DNA of 64,000 bases. Source: Agrypnia vestita (Eukaryota > Arthropoda > Insecta > Trichoptera > Phryganeidae). Below, piece after piece: positions 11,221 through 22,224 of this stretch. The notes below the pieces were generated by a model. The model saw nothing but the letters and a program-made list of their open reading frames with translations, ran no database searches and was not told the DNA's origin. Every line of letters begins with the position of its first letter. The first letter of the stretch is position 1. A program made the position numbers and the translations under genes. Where the stretch lies: contig JADDOH010001502.1 in assembly GCA_016648135.1 (NCBI GenBank), positions 62,001-126,000 of the forward strand, written 5' to 3'.

Positions 11221-11307
11221 TAACTAGTTCTGTTTTACCCTGTGTATTAATAAATTAATTAACTGTTAATTAATTTATTAATACACAGGGTAAAATAGAA
11301 CTAGTTA
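11221..11307. repeat. 87-bp near-perfect palindrome
   Basis: Arms 11221-11263 and 11265-11307 (43 bp each) surround a single central base. There is one mismatch (G against A in CTGTTTTACC/CTATTTTACC). The sequence is long enough to extrude as a cruciform, or it may be a minimal MITE made only of terminal repeats (ACTAGTTCTGTTTTACCCTG). Confidence 0.9.
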
Positions 11308-11395
11308 ACAATATTTTATAGGTAGATTCCTAGGTAGATCCTAGATCTTTAGGGATAGTTATGGAGATATGCAATATAAAATTTAGCTTTATTTT

Positions 11396-11570
11396 CAACA
11401 TTTCTGACTTATTCTTTGCACAATTTTTAAATTATCATTACACTAACTTACTATCGATTATGTAAAATTTATTCGTTTCAATATAAGTCAAATAAATTGA
11501 TAAAAACCATGCAGGCATTAAAAATAGATTTTCCACAGCTAGTTCCACTCGTTTGACTTGTTTAAAAAAA
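11396..11570. repeat. Decayed fragment of foldback family FB
   Basis: Contains the family blocks TTTCTGACTTATT, an ATAAGTCAAATAAATTGAT block and GTTTGACTTGTTT found in the 40301-40811 element, but ends are not preserved. Confidence 0.45.
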
Positions 11571-11660
11571 TACTATAACTTTGTAAATTTAAAAAAATTA
11601 TGAAAAGGTTAAACTAAATACTCTTAAAATTTATAAGGTCGTAGTAAATGAGTCGCCTAA

Positions 11661-11722
11661 CTCGTCGTAGAGGCCTACATCCAGCAGTGGAGAGATAGCC
11701 GAGGATGAAAAAGACGAAGAAA
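11661..11722 (+). mobile_element. RTE-type LINE 3' UTR fragment
   Basis: The block AGGCCTACATCCAGCAGTGG followed by AGAGATAGCCGAGGATGA resembles the 3' tail of RTE LINEs; the same tail in inverse orientation follows the RTE coding relic at 14709-15026. Short, with no coding sequence. Confidence 0.6.
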
Positions 11723-11749
11723 CATGCCACTCTTTATTACAAAGTTTTT

Positions 11750-14650
11750 ACTTGAAGCGACTCAGTTTGGAACAAAATTAAATTAATCAATGAATTCATA
11801 ATTCATAAAAACAATGTCTATTGTAAAAATATGTTCTGTTTACTTGAGGTTTTAACTGTGCAATAATAATAAATACATTAATTGCATTAAACATGTGTTT
11901 TCAATATACGCGAGGGGGAACATACCTCTGCTGTATCCCAGTCTTCTCGCCTAAAAAAGCGGTTTAGTTCAACTCTGTACAATTTTATCTTCTGTGGCAA
12001 AAAAATAATTTTTTGGTTAAACACAATCCTCACCATCATCAATGCCTCCACAGCCCATTGTGGGCCTTGGCCTCCCCAAAATTTCGTTCAATCTGGTTAA
12101 ACACAATACTGCAATATAATTGTTTCAATACAGCATCAAAAAATTCCTATTATGTTTAAGCATGAACAATGTAATATATCGATGAGACTGAATTCATTCC
12201 CGAGCCTGTCCATGTACATAAGTGCGTTAATATAATAATTTGTTTTTGAAACTTAGATTATTGAGAATATTGCGTTTTTAAACTTAAAAAAATCCTAGGT
12301 CATAAGTATTATAGGTCATTTATTATTTGATAGGTCATAGGAAATAAAGGAGGCCATTCATATACATTTCACCCTTTTTTCATCATGCCATGGGGCCCTA
12401 TATTTTTAGGTTTAGTTAAACCACTGATGAATATACTTACGAGTATGCATGTGGGGGCTTATGCAAAATTTAAGATTATTAAATTATCTGGATAGTTTTC
12501 ATGATAAACACATAATGATGGCTGTGACTGTTCTGCGTTTTGTATGCGCATAGTTTTACTCGAGTTTAACAATGCATTTTCATTTATGTAATGGAAGCTA
12601 GCGTTACGAACTATAAACTCGACGGTAGCTATAAAGCTGTTACGAATTGTATTCACGAGCTCAAAGTGGTCGCATCATCATATAACCCATTAAGTGCGAT
12701 TAGATGTCTTCGGTGTCACGAACAAGTTCACGGCGTTCTTACGGCGTCTTTATTCTCGATAATGTTTATACTTTTTACGACGTTTCAACTGACAGATGAC
12801 AGATGTCGTCTAGATTCTATCGGAACTAGACTAGTTTTCGTTGAATTATTTATTAGTATGCACTCATAATATGTTTGAAGCATTCGAGATACGGTTCTGA
12901 AAAAGAAGAAGCTGAAGTAAAATAATGAAAATTGAGGATTTTTCTTTTTTTAAATTTAATTGAATTAAAGATACACATAAAGAGAAAATGATAGTATTAT
13001 GTACATTATATACAAGCAAAATAAACGGTAATGTCAACTCTCCAATTAATAGCCTGCTGCATGCACTTATAATTAAAAGAAATGTAAAATATAAAAAACA
13101 GAAAAATTAAACACACAAACCCGAGGATAAAATAGACGTTTCCAGCGATGAAAAAATATAAAATAATTATAGAAAATAATATAATATGGCAGGTACACAG
13201 AATATGCATAAGCCAGAAGTTTCGGAATTCTACCACGGAAGACTATTATAACAAAAGAGGTTCATAATAAATATCATAAAAAATCAAAGGGACCAGTAGA
13301 TAGACATATGACACATTCATAGACGCAACGTAAATTAGAAGCATAATTATTTCATTTTAATTTTTTTTTTCACTTATTTTCATTTTTACAGACATGTTCC
13401 AACTCAAGATATACAACACACAAGAATTTATGATCAATGACAGTTCTCCATCAACAGCTAAAATACCTTGCTTGTATAAAAATGAATATATGAAACAGTA
13501 AGCACACAATTCAATCACCATAAAAACACATTATTAATTTAATCACAATTATACTATGATAAATGTATAGTCAAATAGAAAATAAATAACAATAACAGCA
13601 CCCGGAGCATATGCAATTTCCATAACACCATTTCAGACATCATGATGTCGTAACTTTTAAGAATTGCTATTGCTAAAATTTAATTCTTAACGCGCCTAAT
13701 GAAGAATTCCTTAAAAAAATACTCATTTTCTTTTTTTCCATTGAGTAATATATCTGTCTGAGCATTGCGATGTCCTTTCTTTTGGCAAGGAAGAATCTTT
13801 GTTTGGGATCCTTAGTAAAAGTCCAAATGTGCTTTTGGGTTTTTAATTCTTCCGTACAAAATATAACAATATCGCGACAAGGTACAATTAGCTATTAATA
13901 TTAATTTAAATATAATAAATACATTGTAATTAATAATGTAATTTGTAACATTGGACACTAGTGATGGGTTTGCTCTGTAGGTACTAACTACCACAATGTA
14001 GTACTACATTACGTTGAAGTGTACACTTCACGCCTTTTGAAGTGTAGTGTACACTTCAAAAGGCCTCACATTTCTTTTCCTGTCTTTTCATGTGATGCCC
14101 ATCGCACATATTTCCGCCTCTGGGTTATGCGAAATTTTTAACCTCTTTGTTGAAAGTCCAAGATCCGAAGCAGTACTGGAAGCGTGCATTGAACACTTTT
14201 GTGCAGAGTGGAAAATTACTTTTTAAATTTGTTATCCTCCAGAATTGTCAGGTGCCGTGAAAGGGTAAAGCTTTCAGAGAAAATATTGGAGCACAGTTCT
14301 CAGAAGCGACGTAATAGTGATTACCAAAGCGATGAAACTTATACCCGGAAGCCAAGCTGAACCGAGCGAGCTAACTTCGTCCTTTGCCATCGTATGCTAA
14401 TTTTGTTACTGCCAGCTTCGGGGCAACTTACTTATTTCAGCACATTAAACAAATGATTTTCCGACCGACTGAAGTACTTAGATATGCAAAATAATGTATA
14501 TTATTAAATCTTAGTATGCCAATAGTTCAACTTGGTTCAACGTTGATCGTATTTTTCATACGAGTGCTCCGATTGAAAATTTGTAACAATATCGATGAGA
14601 CAAACATTCCACACTTACCTGCCGAGTCGAAATATATATTCTCGCAATCA
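11750..14650. other. AT-rich DNA with minor repeats
   Basis: No gene is supported. It contains a short LINE-like 3' tail on the minus strand near 12027-12098 (AGGCCAAGGCCCACAATGGG read minus) and a small hairpin-forming inverted set of GAAGTGTACACTTC blocks at 14015-14065. The small frame at 12591-12869 has more even composition than its surroundings but no motif. Confidence 0.5.
12027..12098 (-). mobile_element. LINE 3' end fragment
   Basis: Read minus, AGGCCAAGGCCCACAATGGG then CTGTGGAGGCATTGATGATG resembles the terminal segment and TGATG tail of insect non-LTR elements. Assignment rests on this short motif only. Confidence 0.45.
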
Positions 14651-14655
14651 TCATC

Positions 14656-15026
14656 ATCGTCACTATTTTACTTCTTCTTCTTCTTCTTCCATAGCCTTTT
14701 TCCCTCCACTACTGGATGTAGGCCTCTTCCATTTTCTTCCACTCATCTCTATTTCTCCCCCTTCGCATCCAGGTTCTTCCTGCTTGCTGGACTATGTCAT
14801 CAGACCACCTTTTGAGAGGTCTTCCGACGCTTCTATTTTTTGTCCAGGGCCTCCAGTGTAGGATTCTGGGTGCCCATCTAGTATCCTCCTGTTGAGCCAT
14901 ATGTCCAGCCCACTGCCATTTTAGTTTTGCAAAACGGTTCATAATATCGGCAAATTTTGTTCGGCGTCTTATTTCTTCATTTCTGATTTTATCTCGAAGG
15001 CTTACGCCGAGCATCTGCCTTTCCAT
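14656..15026 (-). mobile_element. RTE-clade LINE relic: end of reverse transcriptase ORF plus 3' tail
   Basis: The minus-strand frame 15026-14709 reads GVSLRDKIRNEEIRRRTK, then KLKWQWAGH, then RSVGRPLKRWSDD and an AGRTWMRR block, the well-known C-terminal region of RTE retrotransposon polyproteins. The 3' tail (minus, 14708-14656) contains GGCCTACATCCAGTAGTGGA and ends in GAA and TGA microsatellites. Only about 105 codons remain: a 5'-truncated copy. Confidence 0.85.
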
Positions 15027-15202
15027 GGCCCGCTGTGTACATTTTATACTATTTTACTACACTTGTTGTACTATTTTACTATACTCTTAGAAATCTTATA
15101 ATATTCTCGTGTATCTTCTACATAGATCTCTTTTCATTTAAGTAAGAGAATCGACTTAGTATGTGTAAGCCACGTGTATGCCGCTCATTTTTTTTTAAAT
15201 TT

Positions 15203-15366
15203 TACGCTTCAACAGGTCAAGAGGTCCAATTACAGAAGCGAAACATAACACAAATTACCCAGGCTTGAGTAAATCACAGAGATTAATTGTGACCTCATCG
15301 GGAATCGAATCCGGAACCCTCGGTGTGAGAAGTCAGTATCATGATCACTGGGCTTCGGGGGCCGCC
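15203..15366 (-). mobile_element. tRNA-derived SINE, family B
   Basis: The head near 15366 begins GGCGGCCCCCGAAGCCCAGT (minus). The B-box-like GATTCGATTCCCGA lies near 15299-15312. The body shares the CTCAAGCCTGGGTAATTT block and the GACCTGTTGAAGCG tail with the other family B copies. Confidence 0.75.
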
Positions 15367-15494
15367 GTTGACCGCAATGAAACAATGTGCTTCGTACACA
15401 CGGCTTACACATAAAAGAGGTCTACTTCCGTAGAATTTGATGATCTCGTCAGTTTAAGGGCAGCGTTATTAAATGCGAATGTACAACTTTTTAT

Positions 15495-16155
15495 TATAAA
15501 ATAAAACAACAATGAAAAAGTAACCCATAAAAACCAAGTTTTTACTTTACTCCCTTTCTTTGTAAAATATAACAATAATTAAAGACGAATTAAAACATAT
15601 AACATAACACTAAACTTACAGAAATTTAATATATTTATAAAATGTAAGATGTTTTGAGATGTCAAGATTTTGATGGATTCAATTATCATCAATATCGTAC
15701 CTTATGAATTTCCAGCGTCAAATGATTTAGTCAGAATCAGAATTGAGTAATGTAGAATTCTTCAATACTAAGATATTATTATTTGATTTTTTCCCAAAAA
15801 ACCCAATCATGCTGTCATCTGTGAACCAATTGTTTTATAAATTTTCGAAATTCGTAGTGATGTACCTATTATACCGACGGAGTAATTCAAATTTAGAAAA
15901 TATTCCGCGACGTTATCGGTCAGCCGCGGCGTTGCTAATCAAACTTTTCTAATGATTCCAATTTGAAAAAACCAATAAAATTTCTAAAAATCCGAAATTA
16001 TACTACGTTTATTAATTTCTTTTAACGAAAATTTGATAAACCTTCTTGATCGTCACCACGAGTCTGTTTGCCAAGTTTCAGCTCGATTGGATCACGGGAA
16101 AAGGGTCAAAAATCGATCCAAAGTTTTTATTGACGGCAAGCAAGCAGACGCCACG
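15495..16155 (+). repeat. Dispersed repeat F3, longest copy
   Basis: Bounded by an ACCCATAAAAACCAAGTTTT block near 15523 and a GCAGACGCCACGAGT block near 16145-16159. Inside is TTTCAGCTCGATTGGATCAC (16075-16094). The same order recurs at 26425-26975 (+) and, shortened, at 22225-22530 (-). No coding capacity. The class is not identified. Confidence 0.65.
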
Positions 16156-16825
16156 AGTATGGAGCAATAAATGGAGTATAAATCACCCAAACATGATCTT
16201 TTTACATACCGTTGAACTAATAATGCACAAAATATGATATGTTAACTCAAAAACTCGGAAAGATTAGTCAAATATTAATATTTCTATTAATATAGCGAAC
16301 ATTTTGGTTTTCATTTGATATTTGGCCCTCAAGGAATTAATACATGTGTGCGAAATATTGATTTCTACTTACTTTTAAACAAATATTAGTTTTTTTAAGA
16401 AATGTAAAAAGTTTTACCTACAGAATCCCTTGTAAATTATGTCATAATACTATCGAAGGATCGAGAGCGGCCTATAGTATTCTTGGATGATCTACTCGGG
16501 AAACGCCTGGAACAAACCGGAAATTGACAAGAGCCTTATAACACCAAAATAATCCTAAACAATGGAGTAATCTATAAAGTTCGGATATAGGCCGCCGCGC
16601 AGTTCATCGTGTTTTGACAGATCGTTCAGTGCGAAGTTGATCATGAAGCGACAGCCAGTGTGGCCAGTCGCCAAGCGATAAATAAAGCGAGATAATCGAG
16701 CGGAGTATCTAAGTGGCGAAATAAATCAGAAGTGACTTTTTTCTTTGAATAATTAATTAATCATTAATTAACAAATCGCTAATTAATCCCCCCGCAGCCA
16801 CAACATGTAACAGCATTTATCAATA

Positions 16826-17314
16826 TCAATATATATTTTATATATATATATATAAAGAAACCCGTGTTTTCCTACCAAGTTTTCTCCACAACCACCCACC
16901 GATGGTTATGGTGTTGGACAGCCCTCCGTGTTACATCGAAAATATGCGACTTTGGTGGGAGTGGCTGTGCGTGGGTGGGAGTGGGTGATGAAAATGTGCT
17001 TTCTAGCACATTATTTTGTTATGGGAAGGCCGCAAATGCTTCAGATTGTTTGTGGCGCGCTGACTGTGTCGGTGAGTCTAAAAGGTTCCGGAAAAACCTG
17101 CTCTAGAAAGTTCTGGATGGAGAAGGTTCTAGAAAATTCCCGAAAGTTCTAAACTGAGTGTCGGAATGTGTCGGCGTGTCTAGAAGGTTCCTGTACATTC
17201 GAATTTCTTGAATGTTCTGGAAGGAGAATGTTCTAGAAGGCTCGCGAAAGTTCTATGACGATCCAAACAGTGTTCTAAAAATCTAAGCGTGCGAATCCGC
17301 GCGGGCACAGCTAG
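16826..17314 (+). mobile_element. Helitron-type element carrying a heat-shock-element array
   Basis: The 3' end is well defined: a hairpin (CGTGCG, loop AATC, CGCGCG at about 17288-17303) about 7 nt before CTAG (17311-17314), followed by T, the Helitron 3' signature. The 5' end is inferred at A|TC 16825|16826, where the sequence TCAATATATATTTT resembles other Helitron starts here. No Rep/helicase is encoded, so it is non-autonomous. The last 230 bp hold the GAA/TTC array described separately. Confidence 0.65.
17086..17253. promoter_or_regulatory. Cluster of heat-shock-element-like pentamers
   Basis: HSF binds alternating GAA and TTC triplets spaced 5 bp apart. The run 17122-17149 is six units with no mismatch: GAA at 17122, TTC 17127, GAA 17132, TTC 17137, GAA 17142 and TTC 17147. 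A second run has TTC 17205, GAA 17210, TTC 17215 and GAA 17220, and a third GAA 17226, TTC 17231, GAA 17236, CTC 17241 (one mismatch), GAA 17246 and TTC 17251. Shorter pairs occur at 17086, 17106-17113 and 17183. The two main runs lie in duplicated units offset by about 103 bp. Whether any gene responds to it is unknown. Confidence 0.75.
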
Positions 17315-17780
17315 TTTTAAATGATATGTAAATCGCGTCAAAATTGATGAACTGTACAATGTTATAATGATAGCGGTGAAGACACGGTTGTCACAATTGC
17401 ACGAACCAATCAGAATAGAGCCTATAGGCTAATGATGATCATCATACACTTTGTATATGTGGCACTCATCTGGCACGGTTATAAGATCATAAAATGAAAT
17501 CGCCTGTATTAAAATTGTATTCATACCGTACATTTTGTGAGTGCTATTTTTAAGTCTCGAGACTAGCAACGTGCAGAGCAATGTTATTTTTATACCTCAC
17601 GGTAATGCACGCGACGGTAGTTTTATTACTGAGATGGAAGGACGCGATACGATAATATTATTACGATACACATTTTCAAAATATTTACACATTTTTTTAA
17701 TGTGATTATGGAAATCTTTAGAATTTTCTTCGAATGAACTTTAAGTAATAACAAGTTTTGAGAAATGATATTATTGAAAA
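17315..17780. other. Spacer between Helitrons
   Basis: AT-rich DNA without a gene or a repeat I can name. Confidence 0.45.
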
Positions 17781-18055
17781 CTAGCCGTATACCCGTGAAA
17801 AATCACGGAACATGGTACGCGTCTTTGCTAATCCCTAGTATATATTTATAGTATAATATTTTTGACGGTCCACGGAGAGGCCGTGGTAGCGGTGTACGTA
17901 GGGCGCCGCCCGCCGCTGGCGCGTCGCAGGTTCGCGCCCTACTTCCGTATAATTTCGTTTTTTTAGTCGTGAAATCGAATGAAATTATGGACGTTACATG
18001 AAGGTACGGACAGACGGACAGACAGACAGAAAGACAATGAAATTATTATGTTTGA
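17781..18055 (-). mobile_element. Non-autonomous Helitron with tRNA-like insert
   Basis: Minus orientation. CTAG at 17781-17784 is preceded by the terminal hairpin at 17793-17808 (CCGTGA/TCACGG arms), and the 5' end is TC at 18055-18054 (minus). Length 275 bp. A homologous copy on the other strand is 25262-25535 (274 bp). The GC-rich middle (17865-17945) has a B-box-like GGTTCGCGCC, suggesting a captured tRNA-like piece. A CAGA/GACA microsatellite sits near the 5' end. Immediately adjacent to another Helitron end at 18056. Confidence 0.75.
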
Positions 18056-18240
18056 CTAGCCGTACACCAACGAAAAATCAAGGGGCATTAAAATTGCAGG
18101 ATTTTGAACCTGAAAATTCATTAATAGAACAGCATTTGTTTTATTAAATTGACTATTCGCTTAAACCTAAAACCAAAAATAATAATATAAAGATGTCAAG
18201 ATCAGCATTCCAGCCAGTTGCGAATTAGATAAGATAGAAG
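18056..18240 (-). mobile_element. Second Helitron 3' end abutting the first
   Basis: CTAG at 18056-18059 followed by CCGTACACC and a degenerate hairpin (18072-18091) copies the 3' terminus of the 17781 family. It directly touches the 5' TC of the neighbouring element. Its own 5' end is not clear, so the upper bound is approximate. Confidence 0.5.
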
Positions 18241-18290
18241 GATTTGTAAATTTCCATCATCGCTTTATCCTCTATCTATTCATTAATTTA

Positions 18291-18758
18291 CTAGCTGTTC
18301 GTACCCGGCGTTGCACGGGTTAAGGATTACATTAAAAATATGTTTGTGGGAGGAAAAAAAGATTCTAAAAAAACAATGTTTCTATTTCATCTAGGCCGGA
18401 ATGTATGGGATGTCCACGGGGAAATGCTTCCGGGCAACGTTTTCCATTGGGTCCTTAAGAAAAAGTATGCAAAATTTGGGTAAAAAAAATCTGTCACAGA
18501 CAATATACCAAGGGGAGAATGTGTCACCTATGTCACCCGCCGGGTTTTAAAGAATATGTATGTAAAATTTGGTTCAGTTCGTTCGGACGGTACAGACTTG
18601 CATGGAAAATATATCAGGGGGAAGGGGAGGGAGAAAATGTCGCCTATGTTACCCACCGGGTCCTAAAGAATAAGTATGCAAAATTTGGGTCAGATCGGAC
18701 AGACAGTATGGCAGCGCATAAAATATGAACAAACAAATATTGATTTTTATATATAAAC
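18291..18758 (-). mobile_element. Non-autonomous Helitron, second family
   Basis: The 3' end CTAG is at 18291-18294, with a CCCG/CGGG hairpin just inside (18304-18320) and A before it on the plus strand. The interior matches 43295-43733 in the same orientation: GTATGCAAAATTTG blocks, GGGAGGGAGAAAATGTCGCC near 18640 and ACAGACAGTATG. No coding capacity. The 5' end near 18758 is approximate. Confidence 0.7.
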
Positions 18759-18954
18759 ATAACATTTTGAAGACGGTTTATTTATTTATGTGTTTACTTT
18801 TTGCATACATACAATTACAGTGGCAGATTTTTTGGCAGTTGGCAATTTTTTCCCGCCATCCACACAATTTAGTGGAACAATTAAAAGAGATTTCATGTAT
18901 ACAATGTTATAGTACCAAAACTATCTCCGCAGAATATCCCAGAAAACTATACAC

Positions 18955-19100
18955 AGAATGAGCTTTCTAATGGGTTGAATTCATTAATTTCAAACCTGTC
19001 AAACTTTAATCTTCAAAATCGGGGGCATTACAATGTTATACAATAACTGTCAAGATACAGAAATAGAAATACTGCTTAGCTCAGAATACTGCCAATTGCT
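18955..19100 (+). repeat. Dispersed repeat F10, copy 1
   Basis: Shares GGTTGAATTCATTAATTTC, a CTGTCAAACTT block, GGCATTACAATGTTAT and an AATAGAAAT block with 25570-25700, in the same orientation. In both places it lies downstream of a Helitron. Confidence 0.55.
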
Positions 19101-19442
19101 AGTAATAAATTATTATTTTTGTCATAAAATCATTCATAATTTAAAATAAATATATTTTAGCCATATTATTCTTTAAGAGTCTCGATGAATATTTCTCACT
19201 GAGAACGCGAGAGGCCGGCTTAAATGAATATAGAAAGGGTTACTTTCAAATACGTTGCAAGTCACGAATGTCGTTTGCACGACTGTGTTGTTATATGGAT
19301 AGCTTTATTAATTGAATTTGATCATTTAGCGGACCCCTATGGCATGGCGTTCTCAAACGAACATGAACTCAAATTAGACTTTTCCATGAATCGATCCACG
19401 CAATCGTATGAATCATCTAGCGGACTTGTTTATTATATACAT

Positions 19443-19862
19443 GGTGTCATGTAAATAGTAGCAAAAACTTCGAAGAAGTCTTCTTCATAAAGTTTAAAAA
19501 AAAAAAAAAATTTTACACTTTGGGTAAAATGTCAACAGTTAAGGGTAGGCTTCATTTTATATCAAAAATATCAAATATCAAATATAAAAAAAATTTATTG
19601 GCTTTGCTAGAAGTCAAAGAAAGTTTTAAAAGTTTCGATTTTTTTTTATTTGACTTGTTTTAATTAATTTTTCATACGAATTTTTAATATTCGATATTAA
19701 CTACATTCATGATACCCCAACGTTTTATACGATACTCCAATGTTGAATAACAAACTGTTAACATTTTACACAAAGTGTAGGTGTAGAGAATATTTTCTAT
19801 TCAAATTTGAATGAAGAAGTCTTCCACGAGGTTTTTGCTGCTAGGTACGAGACATCCCGTAT
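19443..19862. repeat. Foldback family FB, copy with both ends
   Basis: The left end GGTGTCATGTAAATAGTAGC and the right end (minus) TATACGGGATGTCTCGTACC are inverted. Both lead into AAAAACTTCG-like, GAAGACTTCTTCAT-like and AAAATGTCAACAG-like blocks. Central arms pair through the TTTGACTTG block. Many decayed positions; a poly-A run lies at 19498-19510. Confidence 0.6.
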
Positions 19863-21009
19863 AACTCCGTTTCTAGTCAAAATTTTTAGCGGATTCGGTT
19901 TTCTTTCTTCGTGTGCTATCGTATTTTGTAAACGAAATCAGCCATCGAATTGATTTATATTATTTCATTTAACTGTTTGATAAAGTATCATGTATTGCCT
20001 TATGTTTACTGAGGAGCTTTTTTGAGATTTTCGTCTCGATACAATCTCCGGGACAGGGATCTTTAGAAATAATTCTAGGCTTTCATATTCCACAATGTAC
20101 ACACTAAGTTCTAGAGATACGCCGTCTCACGCCTAATTTTACATAAATTTCAAGAGTATTTCATATTGAACAAGAATAAAGTAAAAAATTACATTAAAAG
20201 CTACTCAATAAACCTCCCATGTCTAAAAACTAATGAGTTTAAAATAAGGGATTTCTCTACATTAAAATGTTAAATGCGTTCGTATTTTTTTCATTCCTAA
20301 AATATTTTATCTCGGTCACGCGTGGATGTTTACATACGCTTTAAACTATAGTAGTAAATGGTGTATACGCGTTTTTTTACGAATGCGGTTCTTAAACACT
20401 TCATTCATTCACCTCGTCAAAGTCATTGGCACACAACTCCAAGGGCATGCGCATTATACAATCAAAAAAGCTGTGTATAACTTTTATTTCTGCAAAATTT
20501 GTGCGTTCATTTATGTGTAGATAGGTGCTTATTTACATGTACATTTAAAGATAATCATACGCGTTTACGCCTACGTACATATGCAAATATTTTGAACTTC
20601 AATAATGAATATGTCATATAATAATGTTAATAAATGTCTGTATTTTACATAATTTTTAGCAAAATCTTATCCAAAAGTATATGGTATAATAGTAATAGGT
20701 ACCTACTCATTGGCACAGAGCGATGGTCTTAATACACGTCTTTGCTGGAAATGACGTGTTGCAGAATATTTTCAACTAATTTGAGGTTAATCTATGGTTG
20801 AAGAGATCTTGAATGCGTTCCATTGCGCTAAAAATGGCTAACGCCTCGAGAACTTTCTTCACATTTCTAGCGGTTATTTGACTTTTCCAGTTTTTACAAG
20901 AATGTTCCAGTCGATTCCATAATGCTCCAGAGTGTTATGGAGTATTCGAGAGATTTATAAAATGCGAAATTCCTCCGGATTCCACCATATTGTTACAATA
21001 TCATACAAA
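19863..21009. other. AT-rich DNA, nothing recognised
   Basis: Short frames only. Degenerate TTCCAG(T)CGATTCCA-like repeats appear at 20885-20985 and merge into the tandem array that follows. Confidence 0.45.
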
Positions 21010-21640
21010 TACTCTTAATATTACCGGTCTGATTGGCCACCATACTTCAATTACGAATGGTTTTATTACTAATGTAGTCCGATTACCAGGCACGTGCAGT
21101 GGGAACAAGAAGCATGACTTTTATTTAACCGTATGTTTGGGAAAAAAAATATCGAAATTAAATATTTATCTGGCAGAATATTATGAAATATTAAAATCTG
21201 AATAAAATTTTAATTATTGTGATTTAAACATTACGAGAAACATATCTCTTATTTCGGTTTCTTTTCAAAATATATGCTTAGGAAAAAGTCATGCTTCTTG
21301 TTCCCACTGCACGCCCCTGCCGATTACCATTGGTTGTGTTACTGCTACATTCCAATTCAGATTGATTGTTATATTTCTAGAATGTTCCTGTGAAGATTAT
21401 AAAAGTTATATTATTACTGTACTACAATAACGATCGATTATATAATGTTACTACCACACTCCGATTACGATTGATTTTGTTCTTTCCGCATTCTAATTAC
21501 CTTATTTGCTACTAGTTCACATCGATTATAATGGGATATGTTACCGCACCCCGACTGCATTTCGTTCCTATTTCAACTCCTATATTCTGATTGAGATTGG
21601 TTATGGTAATCCCATTATAATTGGATTCAACTAGAACTCG
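21010..21640. repeat. Degenerate tandem repeat interrupted by a hAT MITE
   Basis: Units of roughly 43-48 bp recur around the motif CCGATTAC(C/G)ATTG-TT, as near 21079, 21320, 21458 and 21570, with TTACTAC and TTCCAATTC variants between them. The copies are strongly diverged, so the period is approximate. The element 21087-21319 lies inside one unit. Confidence 0.5.
21087..21319. mobile_element. hAT-type MITE (233 bp) with 8-bp target duplication
   Basis: The ends begin CAGG and are inverted: after a short variable block, both read GTGCAGTGGGAACAAGAAGC followed by ATGACTTTT. The flanks are identical 8-mers CCGATTAC at 21079-21086 and 21320-21327. An 8-bp duplication and CAGGG-type ends are hallmarks of hAT elements. 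The interior is AT-rich and noncoding. Confidence 0.88.
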
Positions 21641-22224
21641 CTTCAGCGTCATGGCGTTCGGCAATTCCCGTGAGTATTGTGGTTTCATACAATATTCGTC
21701 AAACTTCACAAACAGATACGGCACAGAAGCTTCATTGCAAACTGCATAAATTTATTAGTCACATGAATGTTATCAAATTGATCATGGTTAATTTTAGTTC
21801 GCCGCCGTCGTTCTCTGTTTATTCAGTAAAATATCTTAATTGGTTTCATTCGATCAGGGCTGGTAACATCGCCTTTGACATAATATTTTCAAAGCTTCTT
21901 TTGATAATAACATTCTTTTTGAATATTGTTAATAAATACAAACTTAAAATAAATTTACATGTATTTAAAATAAGTTTTGGTGTAAAACTATTGTTAAAAG
22001 TGTGAAGTGAAATTTCCATGTAACTTGCCTTAGCAAAAAGTATTATACATTAAAGTGCATTTAAATATAATATAATATTTAAATGTAAAAAAACACATAC
22101 CTACAACGATTATACAAAAAAATATAAAAAAAAAATTCATGGTTGATGCTAAGTCAAATAATTATACAATTATTTTACTTAACACTTACATGATTTTTTG
22201 TATAATTGTTGTTCTTACTTCCTT

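Noticed and set aside
14656..14695. Functional microsatellite or coding poly-Ser/Phe stretch
   Set aside because: The TTC and TCA runs are the 3' tail of the RTE LINE relic on the minus strand.
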